A stretch of DNA of 64,000 nt from Blasia pusilla (lineage: Eukaryota > Marchantiophyta > Marchantiopsida > Blasiales), in NCBI GenBank assembly GCA_050084515.1, contig CM114272.1, forward strand, positions 16,616,001-16,680,000, in the 5' to 3' direction. Positions 1-11,241 of this stretch are shown piece by piece. Made by a program: the position numbers and the translations under genes. Position 1 is the first letter of the stretch, and every line of letters starts with the position of its first letter. Below the pieces are notes generated by a model. The model was not told where the DNA came from, searched no databases, and was given only the letters and a program-made list of their open reading frames with translations.

Positions 1-1262
1 ATTGCCCAAAGGCTCTTTGCCTTTGGTAAGTAATGTCTATTGGGGATCCCAATCAGGTAAAGTAGATTGTGTGGTGAAGAGTTTCTTGGTTGACACTTGG
101 AAGCTCCGCACAAACACGTTGTTTGGTCAACACTCACACTATATGAGAGTGTCTCTCTCCTCTCACATGGTACCTTCTTCACTTGCTTCTCTCTCTACAC
201 CCATCCCAGTCTCAAGCACCGTCCAACCAGGGCGCGGGGTCTATGGTCGCAAGGCTACGATAGGCACTACTTAATGAGTACAGTCTCTCCCTTTATTCAT
301 TGCCCAAAGCTATTGTACTAGTAAGTAATGTCTATTGGGCATCCCAATCAAGTAAAGTAGATGGTGTGGTGAAGAGTTTCTTGGTTGACACTTGGAAGCC
401 CGCACCAACACGTTGTTTGGTCAACACTCACACTATATGAGAGTGTCTTCCTCCTCTCACATGGTACTTTCTACACTTGCTCATCTCTCTACACCCATCC
501 CAATCTCAAGCACCGTCCAACCATGGCGCGGGGTTTATGGTTGCAATACTATGACAGACACTACTTAATGAGTACACACACTCTCTCTCTCTCTCTCTCT
601 CTAGAGACACTTGGAAGCTCCGCACAAACACGTTGTTTGGTTAGCACTCATACTATATGAGAGTGTCTCCCTCCTCTCATATGGTCCCTTCTTCACTTGC
701 TTCTCTCTCTACACCCATCCCAGTCTCAAGCACCGTCCAACCAGGGCGCGGGATCTATGGTCGCAAGGCTACAACATGCACTACTTAATGAGTACAGTCT
801 CTCTCTCCAGAACGTGGGCAATAGCCTCGAACCATTAGAAAAGCAATATGGGAACACAACTAAACTCTTGCGCCTTGTGAGACGATGGGGATGAAATCTC
901 TAGTCATTACTTCGTCTCATGCACAAAATTCACAACACATAGAGCAAGAGCATATGCTGACATTACTAAGCTGGTAACACCAGAATTGTTCATAACCTTG
1001 ATTCATTGCCCAAAGCTGATGCATTGGTAAGTAACGTCTATTGGGGATCCCAATCAGGTAAAGTAGATGGTGTGGTGAAGAGTTTCTTGGTTGACACTTG
1101 GAAGCTCCGCACAAACACGACCTTTGGTCAACACTCACACTATATGAGTGTCTCCCTCTTCTCGTATGGTACCTTCTTCACTTGCTTCTCTCTCCACACC
1201 CATCCCAGTCTCAAGCACCGTCCAACCAAGACATGTGGTCTATGGTCGCAAGGCTACACGCA
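1..1262 (+). mobile_element. Head-to-tail array of four truncated LINE-A 3' ends
   Basis: Four copies of the same sequence follow one another in the same orientation: about 1-290, 296-602, 603-806 and 807-1262. Copies 1-3 end at the same point, CTTAATGAGTAC followed by a CT-rich tail (longest at about 580-602), and each begins at a different internal point, as 5'-truncated LINE copies do. Copy 4 reaches further upstream, into a Cys/His zinc-knuckle coding segment, and lacks the last bases. Copies 1 and 4 keep an open frame containing SFLVDTWKLRTNT, and in copy 1 the stop codon is the TAA inside the terminal motif. The long copy at 49.4-53.9 kb shows that these are LINE 3' ends, not a simple satellite. 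Confidence 0.8.
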
Positions 1263-2309
1263 ATTTAAAAGATGAAAACACGAAATCTTCTAAAATTGAG
1301 GGTCGTTTAGAAAAAATACATTCTTGAAGATGTTGAGATTGGTTCGTGGTCATATTCTCATTTTATACCATAAAAGATGGGAGATATCTGAAGATGGTTT
1401 GACTCTAGACTTCTAGATTATTCGGGATGAAGTTGATATTGCTCCGGGTTTGTTGATGCCAAGAACAACACCATATGGGCTTTTTAATGTGGGTCTTGTT
1501 GAATATGAAAACGACCTGTCATGTTAGTCGGGGCAAGTAGAAAGGACAAAAAAACACAAAAAATTCAAACACAAGGGATTCTCCCTCAAACTAAATACTC
1601 AAGTAACAATAGAATAATGTGGCCCCTCTTGGTGCATGCTACTTTTGAAAATTTGAAGTCACATACTCATGTGTAGGTAGGTTGGTAGGTAGGTACATGC
1701 ACAGACACATCTCATAAGTCTTTCCATCAGGGTTTTGAGACACAAACATATGGGAAGAGTAACATGAAAACGTTGAAATGTTGAACACCCAACATGATAA
1801 TGTGATCTCTACAACTTGGCACTGATTCTTTGATGTCAAGACTGATGGAAAAATGCAAGTGTGCGAGTATTTTATGATAACAATCATCATCGGAAGTCTA
1901 CCATGCCAACTAGACCACATCCTAGATTAGTGGAGCCTACTATTCTTTCCTGTGTGGATGCATGCAAGTTTAAGATTTCAGCATACTTACAACTCATTTG
2001 CTGCAGGTGTGTAGAAGGCGCGAAAGGCTTTCTTGCGAATCAATGTATAGGGTCTACTGCATCTACCTTCGATTGTCACTGCCAGATACTCAGTACTAAT
2101 CCTGAACTTAAGCACCGGCACATAACCCTCAGAATACTGGATGGCGAAGCTGAATTTTGGCAGCCATGTGTGCTCAGAATTTGGATGATGCTGATTTGTC
2201 TTGTGTGTGAGCACACAAGATACTGCCCCCATGAGGTCTTCTCTACTGCCCAAGCACTCCAGCAACTCTCACCTCCTGAACATAGTTTTCAGAGTAAGGT
2301 AGGTTTTAG
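1263..2309. other. Intergenic, no supported gene
   Basis: No recognisable gene or repeat boundary. A plus frame stays open through 1861-2421. An opposing minus frame (1987-2265) ends at a good splice donor (GTAAGTATG in minus orientation). Both look weakly coding and I cannot choose between them. Confidence 0.4.
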
Positions 2310-2906
2310 GTGGCCACTGAATACCAGCGGCGCATGCATGGATCCAAGATTGGAGGGCTGCTTGGCTGCCAGAGTGGCAAGACTCAATACAATGAGAGAA
2401 CCAAGAAAAGGTTGGGGCTGAATCCTCAGAATGCTTTGTGTGTTCAACAACTGACATTTGGTGAGGAGGTTGGAGGTTTTTATCCTCAGGCCAATCTCCT
2501 TCAGATCCTAGCCAGCTTGCAATCAAGTTCACAGGGGTTTGTCAAACTCAAAGACCAACCATTTCCATCGTAAGGATGATTTCATCCCCCAAACTCATCA
2601 TTCTTGGTGAGATGCTGTGACTCAGAAAGGACTTGATCTTGAACTCCAATTGCACCTGCAGGAACATTTGTAGATGGCAAAGTTGAAGCGGAAGAAACTC
2701 CCACTGATCAGAACCTGAATGCAGATCTTAAATTCCAAAAACTATTCCTCACTCATGTGCTGTCATGCAGGGTGAATACCTTGCCACCACAGATTTCTGT
2801 CGGTGACCACCTCAGGTCCGCATCTGGAGCAGCAGCCAGTTCACACGAGCTACATTCGACTTTGGAGCTTACTCAACATGGATGGTCTGAATTTAATCAG
2901 CTGTAA
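2310..2906 (+). CDS. Candidate 3' exons of an unidentified gene
   Basis: Two exons join in phase: 2310-2460 (donor GTGAGG, one base over) and 2662-2906 (acceptor TGCACCTGCAG, two bases over), with a 201-bp intron. The joined frame reads through QQLTFGTFVDGKVEAEETP and ends GWSEFNQL then TAA at 2904-2906. Amino-acid use looks like real protein, but I recognise no domain. The 5' limit is the last usable acceptor after an in-frame stop, so upstream exons are missing or unrecognised. It could also be a decayed gene fragment. It converges on the ACP gene that follows. Confidence 0.3.
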
Positions 2907-3585
2907 GGACATTCTGAAAACGATCCGATCTGTGATACAAAATTATCCCTACCTCATGTGGCCTGACCATGGTGGACATGTAGGTGCTTTCAGTTTCATA
3001 AAAAGGTAGGATTATCCACACATTGTGTACTCATGGCACCACAAGAACGAGAGCATAAGCATAAGGTAATCGTCTTTTCACCCATGCCCGTGTGTTTGGT
3101 AAGACACCAAGCCCATCCAATTACAGTACGACAACATTCTAAATGAAAAGGATGCGTGAAATAGTTGATGTCTGAGTGGTGAACTCGTAGAGGGTTGATC
3201 TTGTGATGATCATGATGAAGTCTGATACCCAAGACATATATCCAAATAAAAGTAAGACCAACTTCAGTTCTTCTTCCTTCAGTATCATAAACGGTTGGCG
3301 ACAACCATGTCGTTGACACATGCCAGCGATTCTCGACAAGAAAATGCAACCTTTGATCTCATTTTCAACTAGGACCCAGTCCCCTCCTCAGTGATGCCAG
3401 GCCATCGGCCAGCTTCCCAGGAAAAAAACCCAACAACCTCAATGATGCCAGGGCGTCCTCTCAGAGCAGCAACATCAACCACCACAACACCAGATGCTTG
3501 ATTTTTAACACATCCCAAGTAAACCAAGAGAAATCCCAAAAATGAAGTGAAGGCCGTGTGACGGAGATATATCACATGGAGTCTT
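2907..3585. other. Intergenic between convergent genes, includes ACP 3' UTR
   Basis: No convincing reading frame. The part next to 3586 should contain the ACP 3' untranslated region and polyadenylation site; no motif is clear enough to mark. Confidence 0.35.
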
Positions 3586-4475
3586 CTACTTTGCTCGCGG
3601 ATGCGCAGAGACGTACTCAATGGCGTCGGCACATGAGGAGATTTTGTCAGCTTCGGCATCGGGAATTTCCAGGGCGAATTCCTCCTCTATGGCCATGACA
3701 ACCTCCACGGTGTCAAGGCTGTCCAAGCCGAGGTCGCTCTGGAAGGACGCTGTAGGATTCACCTGTAAGAAAAAGCCCCCGGCATGTTCACTCGTCAGAA
3801 AGCATCTTCCATTACGTTGCGCACCAAGAAATCACACCACAAGAGGCGGGCATTCATGAACCAAGCTGGGGTTCCCACGCTCCAACTCTCCCATGTCTCG
3901 GAGTCTCAGTGCCGACAATTCGCAGCATCGAGATGTGAACCTTAGGAATTCCACAAAGATACCACTGGAAATAACCCCGTCGCGACCGATTCTCATCTCT
4001 TGCGAGCTTGAGGAGGCAGACAAAGGATAGCGATTCGAAGAGAGTCTTGATGCAAAGAAGCGTCTGCAATTCCACTACTGGAGAGATCACAGACGGATCC
4101 CTGAACGAATGAGCAGAACCTGAAAGTTCGCAATCCATGACTCCCTCTGGGGGCGAACAAGCTCTGGCCTGGCAGTCTCCCCGTCAACCCCCGCTCTCTT
4201 CCGAATCACCGCCATGTGCAAATACCGGACGAGGCAAAGTAGAAGCAGACAAACCACGGTACCTTAAGAGGATCGACTTTCTCCATCTTCTTCACCAACG
4301 AAAGAACGCGATCTGTGACCTCGGACTTGTCCAAGTATGTGCCATGAGCCTCGCTGGAGAACCCAATTCTGCCTTGCGACAATTCGGGCACTTTCAGGCT
4401 CGTCGCACTCACTCGCAAACGTTGCAGTACCGCGGTGCGCACAGCAGCAGCAGATGATCGCACGGCGGTCTGCAT
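3586..4475 (-). CDS. Mitochondrial acyl carrier protein
   Basis: Two exons on the minus strand, 4263-4475 and 3586-3762, with a 500-bp GT-AG intron, give 130 residues. The first 40 or so residues are rich in Arg, Ala and Ser with no acidic stretch, as in a mitochondrial presequence. The mature part begins near [17 protein letters not shown] and contains the phosphopantetheine site [12 protein letters not shown], where the Ser after LD carries the prosthetic group. It ends in SAHPRAK, like plant mitochondrial ACP. The family carries growing acyl chains in mitochondrial fatty-acid synthesis (lipoate precursor) and also associates with complex I. Plastid ACPs have a different transit peptide and core sequence. 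The intron falls after DPLK, in helix 1. Expression signals were not identified beyond a CT/GA run in the leader at about 4486-4502. Confidence 0.95.
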
Positions 4476-5204
4476 CCTGACGCCCTCTCTCTCTCTCTCT
4501 CTTGGGCTCTAGCAGCTGTCCGCTGCGTAACCTCGCTCGCTCGATGCGACCCACAGATTTCCCCGGGTGGGCTGTGGAGCGCGACCTCTCGAAACCTGAA
4601 GCTCTCTGCTGTTCGTTCGCTCTTCGGTTGGCTGGTTTGATGAAATGAAGTGAGATGAAAACGATAGATCGATCGATTCCCGCAAACAATTTCCGCCCAC
4701 CCGAGTCCCGACACCACTACTGTGCGCGGTCGACCGGTGGTCTGCTGCGTCGCTCCGAACGAACGACGAGACGAACCCCCACCATAGCCCACCGGAGACG
4801 GAAGGACGGACGGAACTAAAGAGAAACGGGAAAGTGCAATGGAATCCGTATGTTTCACGGGAATTGTTTTCCCTTCCTAATTTGTTTTCCCTTTCCGAGG
4901 TTGTTTCATAAGATCTTCGTGTCATTCGGGATGAGTTCCGTCAAGTTTTCCTCCTTCTTCTCCTATCTAGGATCACACTTGATTCTATGGATGAGCTCTC
5001 GTGGTATCTATTACTTCTCCTTCCACGATGGTGTATTCGTTATTAGGGGGGAAGGGTGGCCATAGAGAGGTTGTGGCCCCATTGCGGCGCTTTTGAGGAG
5101 GCGATTGGGAGTCTCTGCACAGTGAGTTTGTGGCATATGCCAGAGGTAGCACTTCACATGGTTTTCCGACGGATGATCTTGTAATAGCCAGGTTGCGATG
5201 ATGT
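4476..5204. promoter_or_regulatory. Upstream region of the ACP gene
   Basis: This should hold the 5' leader and promoter of the minus-strand ACP gene. A short CT run (GA on the transcribed strand) lies next to the start codon, a common feature of plant leaders. Overlapping minus frames of up to 149 codons here are low-complexity and do not agree with any family. From about 5030 the plus strand begins to resemble degraded LINE coding sequence. Confidence 0.4.
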
Positions 5205-5914
5205 AGGACACTTGGACGAGTGGGGGAGTACTCGCGAGCGGCTCGTGCGCTCCACCCTATGGTCATGGCTCCTCCTTCTGCTGTTACTATCGACGCCCTA
5301 TGAAGGCTACATCCTCGTCCAACGATCGACATTCTAGCTTTTGTACGTGACTTCCATCCTGACATGGCTTTATGTGTAGACTCGTCCCTCTTTGCACGGG
5401 CATTCGGGCGTTCCCCTAGGATAGCAGCCGGAGGATTTTCCGGTATAATGTACGAACACTTTCGTGACTGCTTTCCCCCCGAGGACTCTGCTGGCGGCTT
5501 TTCCGAGTTGCTTCAAGTTGCCTCTCATCTAGCTCAAGGGAGAGTGCCAACAGCAGTGGCTTAGGTATTGGGGGCGAGGCAACTTTTTCCGTTGTCGAAG
5601 GAGGATGGAGGGATATGTCCGATCGCCATAGGTGAGGTGCTCTTGCGGTTGGTGAGTTGCACTATCGCTTTGCTATTCCGTGGGGATTTCCAATCACATG
5701 TGAGTCCGCACGAGTTCAGAGTTGCCACACCGGCCGGTTCAGAGGCCGTAGCCTTAGATTTGAGGGCTTGTCTGGATATACATCATGAGTGGGCGGTTCT
5801 CCAAGTTGATGTGGAGAAGGCCTTCAACTTAGTGTCTCGGGTAGCTATCTTCACAGAGTTGAGAGACGCAGGGGGTTCTATTGCGAGCCTGATTCCCTTT
5901 GTGTAGGCTTTCTA
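5205..5914 (+). pseudogene. LINE-type reverse transcriptase remnant, 5' part
   Basis: Plus-strand frames give, in order, FARAFGRSPRIAAGGFSG, then FPLSKEDGGICPIAIGE, then the catalytic motif A region LQVDVEKAFNLVSRVAIF (Asp in VDVEKAFN) and IASLIPFV. This is the fingers and palm of a non-LTR-type reverse transcriptase. In-frame stops (for example after VPTAVA) and at least one frameshift show that it is dead. It stops abruptly at 5914-5919 where a copia element has inserted, and the same frame resumes at 11242. Confidence 0.8.
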
Positions 5915-5919
5915 TGGGG
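5915..5919. repeat. Left target-site duplication of copia-1 (TGGGG)
   Basis: TGGGG lies directly before the left LTR and again at 11237-11241 directly after the right LTR. Five base pairs is the usual copia duplication. Removing the element and one duplication restores the surrounding reverse-transcriptase sequence. Confidence 0.85.
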
Positions 5920-6237
5920 TGTGGAAAACTGGTAAACAAGCATAATTGGTGGAAAACGGCTCTCTCACACACACACCACCATGGAGAACGAAATTTGCAA
6001 TGAGAGAATGAGTGGAGGCTGGTCCTCTTTTCAATTATATAGGGTATGTACAAGCAACCCTAACCCTAACCCTACCCTTAACCATAGTCTCGAGTTAGAC
6101 TAACTGTGATTAACTAACCCTAGTTAAGATAATCGTGCTTAACTGACTAATCAAGATTAAGCTTCCCTACTTTGTGTGAGTGCCAAATGTAGCAGTTTAG
6201 GTGTCTCATGAGCTTGATTGTAACTCAATCTTCAATA
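5920..6237 (-). repeat. 3' LTR of copia-1
   Basis: 318 bp, matching 10925-11236 end to end with scattered differences. In element orientation it begins TATTGAAG, probably a decayed TGTTGAAG, and ends CCACA. It carries three CCCTAA units near 6058-6076 that look telomere-like but are part of the LTR. Confidence 0.93.
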
Positions 6238-6255
6238 CTCCCCCTCAAGCTCATA
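6238..6255 (-). other. Polypurine tract of copia-1
   Basis: In minus orientation the bases next to the 3' LTR read GAGCTTGAGGGGGAG, the classic plant copia plus-strand primer. Confidence 0.85.
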
Positions 6256-6964
6256 TCGATATCTCTAACGCCTAAATCTTTTCTAAACGTCTCAAACTTA
6301 TCTCTAGACAATGCCTTTGTAAAGATGTCAGCATTTTTCTGATCTATACATATATACACAAGATCAGTTTCTCTTGCAAGCACTTTCTCTCTGATAAAAT
6401 GATAGTGCACCTCAACATGCTTTGTACGAGCATGAAACACATGATTATTAGCAAGTTTGATGCTACTATTATTGTCTGCATATATTACACTAGGTCCTAA
6501 GTTACTAACACCAATCTCAACAAGTAATCGATGAAACCATACTGACTCACATGCTACATTGGTTGGTCCTCTATACTCAACCTTTGTTGAAGATAACGCA
6601 ATTGTAGGTTGCTTCTTTGAAGCTCAACTTATAGTTGTGCTTCCCAAAGTAAATGCATAACCAGATGTGGAGTGTCGATCAGACACGCTTCTTGCCCAAT
6701 CAGCATCTGTGAATCCCTGTAATTGAAAACTCGGAGAAGGTTCAAATTGAAGCCCGAATTGAATAGAGAATTTCACATACCGCATAATCCTCCTCACAGC
6801 ATCAAGGTGAGGTTTTCGAGGTGCTTACATAAACTGGCTCACTAGGCCAACAACATAGCTCAAATCTGGTATGTTATAATAAGATAGATCAAACTTCCAA
6901 CCATGCGCCTGTACATATTAGAATTTGCAAGCAGCTCTCCTTCATCCACTCTTAGCTTCACGCT
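6256..6964 (-). pseudogene. copia-1 RNase H region
   Basis: The end of this stretch (about 6225-6440) encodes ARTKHVEVHYHFIREKV and NADIFTKALSRDKF, typical of the C-terminal end of copia RNase H, the domain that removes the RNA strand during cDNA synthesis. The part toward 6964 is interrupted by stops. It belongs to the same polyprotein as the reverse transcriptase. Confidence 0.85.
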
Positions 6965-8083
6965 CTAGTCCAACGGTGTAGAGATTGGCTTACAAGCTAT
7001 CATACCATATTTTGAAAGCATATGAAGAGTATATTGTCGTTGTAGTAACCACGTGCTCTCTCCAACCTTCATAAACTCAATACCAAGGAAGTACTTGAGT
7101 TCTCCCAAGTCCTTCATATCAAATTTTGCTTGTAACTTAAGCTTGACTTGTTGTATCATTTCTTTAGTACTCTCAGTAATCAAGATATCATCAACATACA
7201 ACACAATGAGAACTTTATGATCTTGTCCTCTCAAGACATATAACGAGGAGTCAGAATCACATACCCTAAAACCCAACTCTTGTAGGATGTATGTAATCTT
7301 GCCATACTAAGCTCTTGGAGCTTCTTTGAGCCCGTATAGAGCTTTCTTTAACCTGCATACGCGAAATGGAAACTTGGGATGCTCATATCCAGGTGGTTGA
7401 GTCATATGTATCTCCTCGTAAAGATCTCCATTCAAGAAGGCATTCTTGACGTCCATGTGATGTAATCTCCACTTCTTACTTACTACAACTGCAACCACTG
7501 TTCTCGTAGTCGCCATCTTTACAACAGAGCTAAATGTTTCCTCATAATCGATACCATATTGTTGTGCATAGCCCTTAGCCACCAATCTCGCTTTGTATAG
7601 GTTAATTGTACCATCTTGATTGTGCTTGATTTTGGAAACCCATTTGCAACCAATAGCTTCCTTACCGGAAGGTATATCAACCAGCTCCCATGTTTGTTGA
7701 TGTCTTAGTGCAGCAAGCTCTTCCTCCATAGCTTCAATCCATTCGGCTTTACTCACAATTTCTTCAAAATAGCTCGGCTTCTGCTCTTGCAGGGTAGTCA
7801 TCATATATGCATGATGTGTCGCAAGGAAACCTTCATTTATGAATCTATGAATTGGATGTGTAACTCTACTTGATCTACGAAGTTGTTGTTTAGAGGTAGA
7901 TGCCTCTGACACCTGACTCGAGCTATGACTAGTGTCAACAGACTGAATATGTACTCTTCCCTTCCATGGACTCACAGATTTAACTGATGAATCTAGAACC
8001 TCTCCTAATTCTGCACTAGTACTTGGGGAAGTTGAAGATAATGTATGTTGGTTTATAGTAATATTCTCCCCCTCAACAGACAA
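6965..8083 (-). pseudogene. copia-1 reverse transcriptase
   Basis: Two open blocks separated by one stop near 7277-7306. The first (7307-8083) carries [36 protein letters not shown] and the motif-A segment [18 protein letters not shown]. The second (6965-7276) carries the catalytic YVDD box at 7187-7198 in LYVDDILI, then MKDLGELKYFLGIEF. These are the diagnostic blocks of copia reverse transcriptase, which copies the element RNA into DNA inside a virus-like particle. The active-site residues are intact, but the frame is interrupted. Confidence 0.95.
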
Positions 8084-9157
8084 GTTTAGAGGTGGAATAG
8101 GCTCAGATGGAGCATACCATGACTTTAGCTCATCAAAGACAACATCCCGACTAATAATAAGCTGCCTAGAGGATGGAATTTAGCACTTATATCCCTTAGT
8201 TCCATCAGCATAGCCAATGAAGATACATCTTTCAGACTTAGGGTCTAATTTCTGACATCTCTCAAAAGGAACATGAGCATAAAAAATACAGCCAAATACT
8301 TTCAAGAAGGAAAAATCACGTTTACTTCCTGTGAAGACTTTGAATGGAGTTTTATCATGAACTTCTGCTGTTGGAGTTCGGTTGATTAAGAAGACTGCAC
8401 ATGCTACAGCCTCTGCCCAATACACCTTAGGCATGTTCTTCTCATTGACCATAGCTCGTGCCACTTCAGCAATATATCATTTTTTCCTCTCAGCCACTCC
8501 ATTTTGTTGTGGAGTGTAACAGCAAGTCACTTGACGTTGGATGCCATTCTGACGTAAATAGTCATCCAACTTTGTTGAAAGATACTCTCCTCCTCCATCA
8601 CAACGCAATTTCAGAATGTGTTGTCTAGTCTGCTTCTCTACTAGAACTCTGAATGTTTGGAACACCGAGAATACCTCTGACTTGGCTTTCAGAAAGTATA
8701 CCGATATATACCTAGAGAAGTCATCAATGAATGAAACAAAGTACTAGCAACCACTAAGGCTATGTTGTGATGATGTCCACACATCATTGTAGATCAACTC
8801 CAATATCTTGGATGCTCTTCTACCTTGATTTGGAAAAGGAAATATAGCTTGTTTTCCAAATTGGCAAGCAAGACATACCTCTAACATAGAAGGACTTGCT
8901 AATTTAGGGAGTCCTATTACTATATTAGATGATGAAAGACTTTGTAATCTTTGAAGATTCATATGTCCAATTCCTTTATGCCACACATTTAGATCTGTCA
9001 CTTGTTGGCCGGTTTGATCATACATTGTTGTTTGAATCTCTGGCATAGAAATATCTAATTTGAACATTATGCCAAATCTAGTTTCTTTGGCTATCGTAGT
9101 CTAGTCATCCATTGTTTCAATGAAACAACCATTTGCGTTAAACTTCACTTGATAACC
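8084..9157 (-). pseudogene. copia-1 integrase
   Basis: The N-terminal zinc-binding part is at 8744-9067 (WHKGIGHMNLQRLQ followed by CLACQFGKQ, an HHCC pattern). The catalytic core follows at 8477-8665 (CDGGGEYLSTKLDDYLRQNG, then TPQQNGVAER) and 8180-8464 (YWAEAVACAVFLINRTP, KVFGCIFYAHVP). Integrase joins the cDNA ends to host DNA. Blocks are separated by single stops near 8470, 8670-8740 and 8090-8180. The first Asp of the DDE triad lies in a damaged interval. Confidence 0.9.
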
Positions 9158-10423
9158 CTATTCTACTATCTGTCTTACAAAGATCAGATTTCTTGCAATG
9201 GTAGGAACATAGAGAGCATTTCCAAGAGCACAAAGACCATCTGATGCTATTGGAACTTTACCGATATGCATGATATGATGTTGAGTGTCATCTCCTATGA
9301 GCATAATTGCAGGATCTTTCATCGGCTCGAAACTATTGAACCATTTTTCTTGTGAGGTCATGTGATTTGATGCACCGGAGTCAATGTACCAATCTGCTGT
9401 CGAGTCTTTCTTGACCATTGCTCCCATATGATGAGTCGTGACCAAGAGATGCTCCGTTTGTAAATGTTGTTGTTCTTGGTACTGCTCTTGGTGTTGTTGC
9501 TCCATATAGTTTTTTTGTTGTAAGGGTCTTGTTCTCATATCTGCCTTCTTCTTGAAGCAAAACTTTGCATAGTGATCCTTTATCCCACAGTAATTGCAAG
9601 ATCCATGGACCCTCTGTTGTTGACCTCGACCCAAACAGTTTCCACCATCACCACCATGTGATTGTGTCTGAAACTGGTTCGTAGTTGATTGAGTGACGTT
9701 ATATTGAGTGTCTCTTCCTCCATATGCTTGATATCCACCACGACCACGGAATTTTCTGCCACGACCCCTACCTCTGTTTGATCCATAACCTGCAAATAGC
9801 CCACTCTCTTGCAGACTAGACAAGTTACCGCTGCCTACTAGGCGCATCTCTTCATTGATCAACAGAGGGACTAACTCTTGAAAGGTTGGATACTTCTCTC
9901 TCACAGAGATAGAGGTCTCAAAGGACTTGTAATCCTTTGGAAGGCCTTGAAGAGTGAATAAAATCAGATCATCATCTTCTACTGTCACTACAATGCTATT
10001 CAACTGATCAACAATATATTTGATATTCAAAATATAATCATTGATGCTCTGCGATCCTTTCCTCACTTCGTTCAATTGTTGTTTCAATTGAAGCTTTCTA
10101 GCCTTTGTAGATGTCTGCAACAGCTTTACCAATGCATCCCAGGTCTCCTTTGGAATATCAACATCTTGGATGTAACATATCATTGGCAAACTTATCGTTA
10201 TTGAAATGTAGTGGATTACTTGCCTTGCGCGTTCGTTCCAAGCGCGAACATTCAAGTCTGTTGAGTTACCTTCAGGCTTGGCCTCCTCACTTGTGACAAG
10301 CTCCCATAATTCTTGACCCATGCAAAATTTTTTCATGCAAAACTTACAAACATTATAATTCTGCTTATCTAGCTTCTCGCCTGTGATTGCTGTTGAGGAA
10401 TACTCCATGATAAACGATTTCAC
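9158..10423 (-). CDS. copia-1 gag and protease frame
   Basis: An uninterrupted frame of 421 codons. The N-terminal part is a copia gag (particle protein). A CCHC zinc knuckle, CNYCGIKDHYAKFC, sits near residue 275 after a Gly/Arg-rich stretch. The aspartic protease signature WYIDSGASNHMT follows near residue 350. The start codon lies about 490 bp downstream of the primer-binding site. The frame ends at RQIVE, where the polyprotein would normally continue into integrase, so a stop now cuts it. This is the best preserved part of the element. Confidence 0.9.
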   Translation of the reverse strand: MKSFIMEYSSTAITGEKLDKQNYNVCKFCMKKFCMGQELWELVTSEEAKPEGNSTDLNVRAWNERARQVIHYISITISLPMICYIQDVDIPKETWDALVKLLQTSTKARKLQLKQQLNEVRKGSQSINDYILNIKYIVDQLNSIVVTVEDDDLILFTLQGLPKDYKSFETSISVREKYPTFQELVPLLINEEMRLVGSGNLSSLQESGLFAGYGSNRGRGRGRKFRGRGGYQAYGGRDTQYNVTQSTTNQFQTQSHGGDGGNCLGRGQQQRVHGSCNYCGIKDHYAKFCFKKKADMRTRPLQQKNYMEQQHQEQYQEQQHLQTEHLLVTTHHMGAMVKKDSTADWYIDSGASNHMTSQEKWFNSFEPMKDPAIMLIGDDTQHHIMHIGKVPIASDGLCALGNALYVPTIARNLIFVRQIVE

Positions 10424-10912
10424 TCACAAAAAATATAATTTCAGGCTTTCTACAGCTCCAATTGAAGCATAGACCACTCCTACACAGAAATACACATGAA
10501 ATTTGCCAAAATTGATCAACTGTATGAAAGAACTATTCGAAATTGGCTTGTAGAGAGCAAACTGCACAACTTTTCTTCACTAATTGCATTTTCCATCACT
10601 AAAATTGATGTTGCAGGAGCTCAAAGTGACAAAATTGAGCGATTTTTGGTGCGTTGGAAAGCTCTCGACGAGCTCTACAAGATGACTAAAACAAGAGTTT
10701 GGGGCCATTCTAGCCAAAGCAGAATCAGACGGCTGAATCGATTGGGAAAGCCCTAAAAATGCCTCCAAAGTTTTATCACCGTTCAAAGCTCTACCTGAAA
10801 TCTGCATCTTCTGAGCTCGGAATAAAATTTCCTTCTCCCAAACTGAATTTTTCCTTCTCTTGCCTCTCTTCTCTCTTCAAACACCAAGAATTTCAAATGA
10901 TGTTCTTCTCCT
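10424..10912 (-). other. Leader of copia-1
   Basis: Untranslated leader between the primer-binding site and gag, about 490 bp, AT-rich, with no conserved frame on the element strand. Confidence 0.6.
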
Positions 10913-10924
10913 GCTCTGATACCA
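10913..10924 (-). other. Primer-binding site of copia-1
   Basis: In minus orientation TGGTATCAGAGC directly follows the 5' LTR. This is the standard plant copia site complementary to the 3' end of initiator tRNA-Met. Confidence 0.93.
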
Positions 10925-11236
10925 TGTGGAAAACTGCTAAACAAACATAATTGGTGGAAAACGTCCCTCATGCACACACATCACCATGGAGAACAAAATT
11001 TGCAATGAGAGAATGAGTGGAGGCTGGTCCTTTCCTCAATTATATAGGGTATGTACAACCAATCCTAACCCTACCCTTAACCATAATCTCGAGTTAGACT
11101 AAATGTGATTAACTAACCCTAGTTAAGATAATCGTGCTTAACTGACTAACCAAGATTAAGCTTCCCTACTTCGTGTGAATGCCAAATGTAGCAGTTCAAG
11201 TGTCTTATGAGCTTGATTGTAACTCAATCTTCAATA
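10925..11236 (-). repeat. 5' LTR of copia-1
   Basis: 312 bp; partner of 5920-6237. It has one fewer CCCTAA unit than the other LTR. Followed by the right TGGGG duplication (11237-11241). Confidence 0.93.
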
Positions 11237-11241
11237 TGGGG

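Larger units (their letters stand above)
5920..11236 (-). mobile_element. Ty1/copia LTR retrotransposon, copia-1
   Basis: Nearly full-length element of about 5.3 kb on the minus strand, with LTRs at both ends, a primer-binding site, a polypurine tract and a 5-bp target duplication. Coding order is gag, protease, integrase, reverse transcriptase, RNase H, which defines Ty1/copia. Frames are broken mainly by single stop codons, such as a stop where a Trp is expected just after LKEAPRA near 7307. It is therefore no longer autonomous. By eye the two LTRs differ at about two dozen positions in 312, so the insertion is not recent. It sits inside an older LINE remnant. Confidence 0.95.

Noticed and set aside
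1987-2265. Minus-strand 92-codon frame ending at a good splice donor
   Set aside because: Looks weakly coding but no acceptor, partner exon or family could be found, and the plus strand is at least as plausible.
4264-4925. Overlapping minus frames of 138-149 codons upstream of ACP
   Set aside because: Low-complexity, Arg/Ser-rich, mutually overlapping and partly antisense-like; they cover the ACP first exon and leader.
6055-6080. Three CCCTAA units resembling telomere repeat
   Set aside because: They lie inside a copia LTR, and the partner LTR at 11060-11080 has a similar, shorter run. Part of the element, not a telomere.
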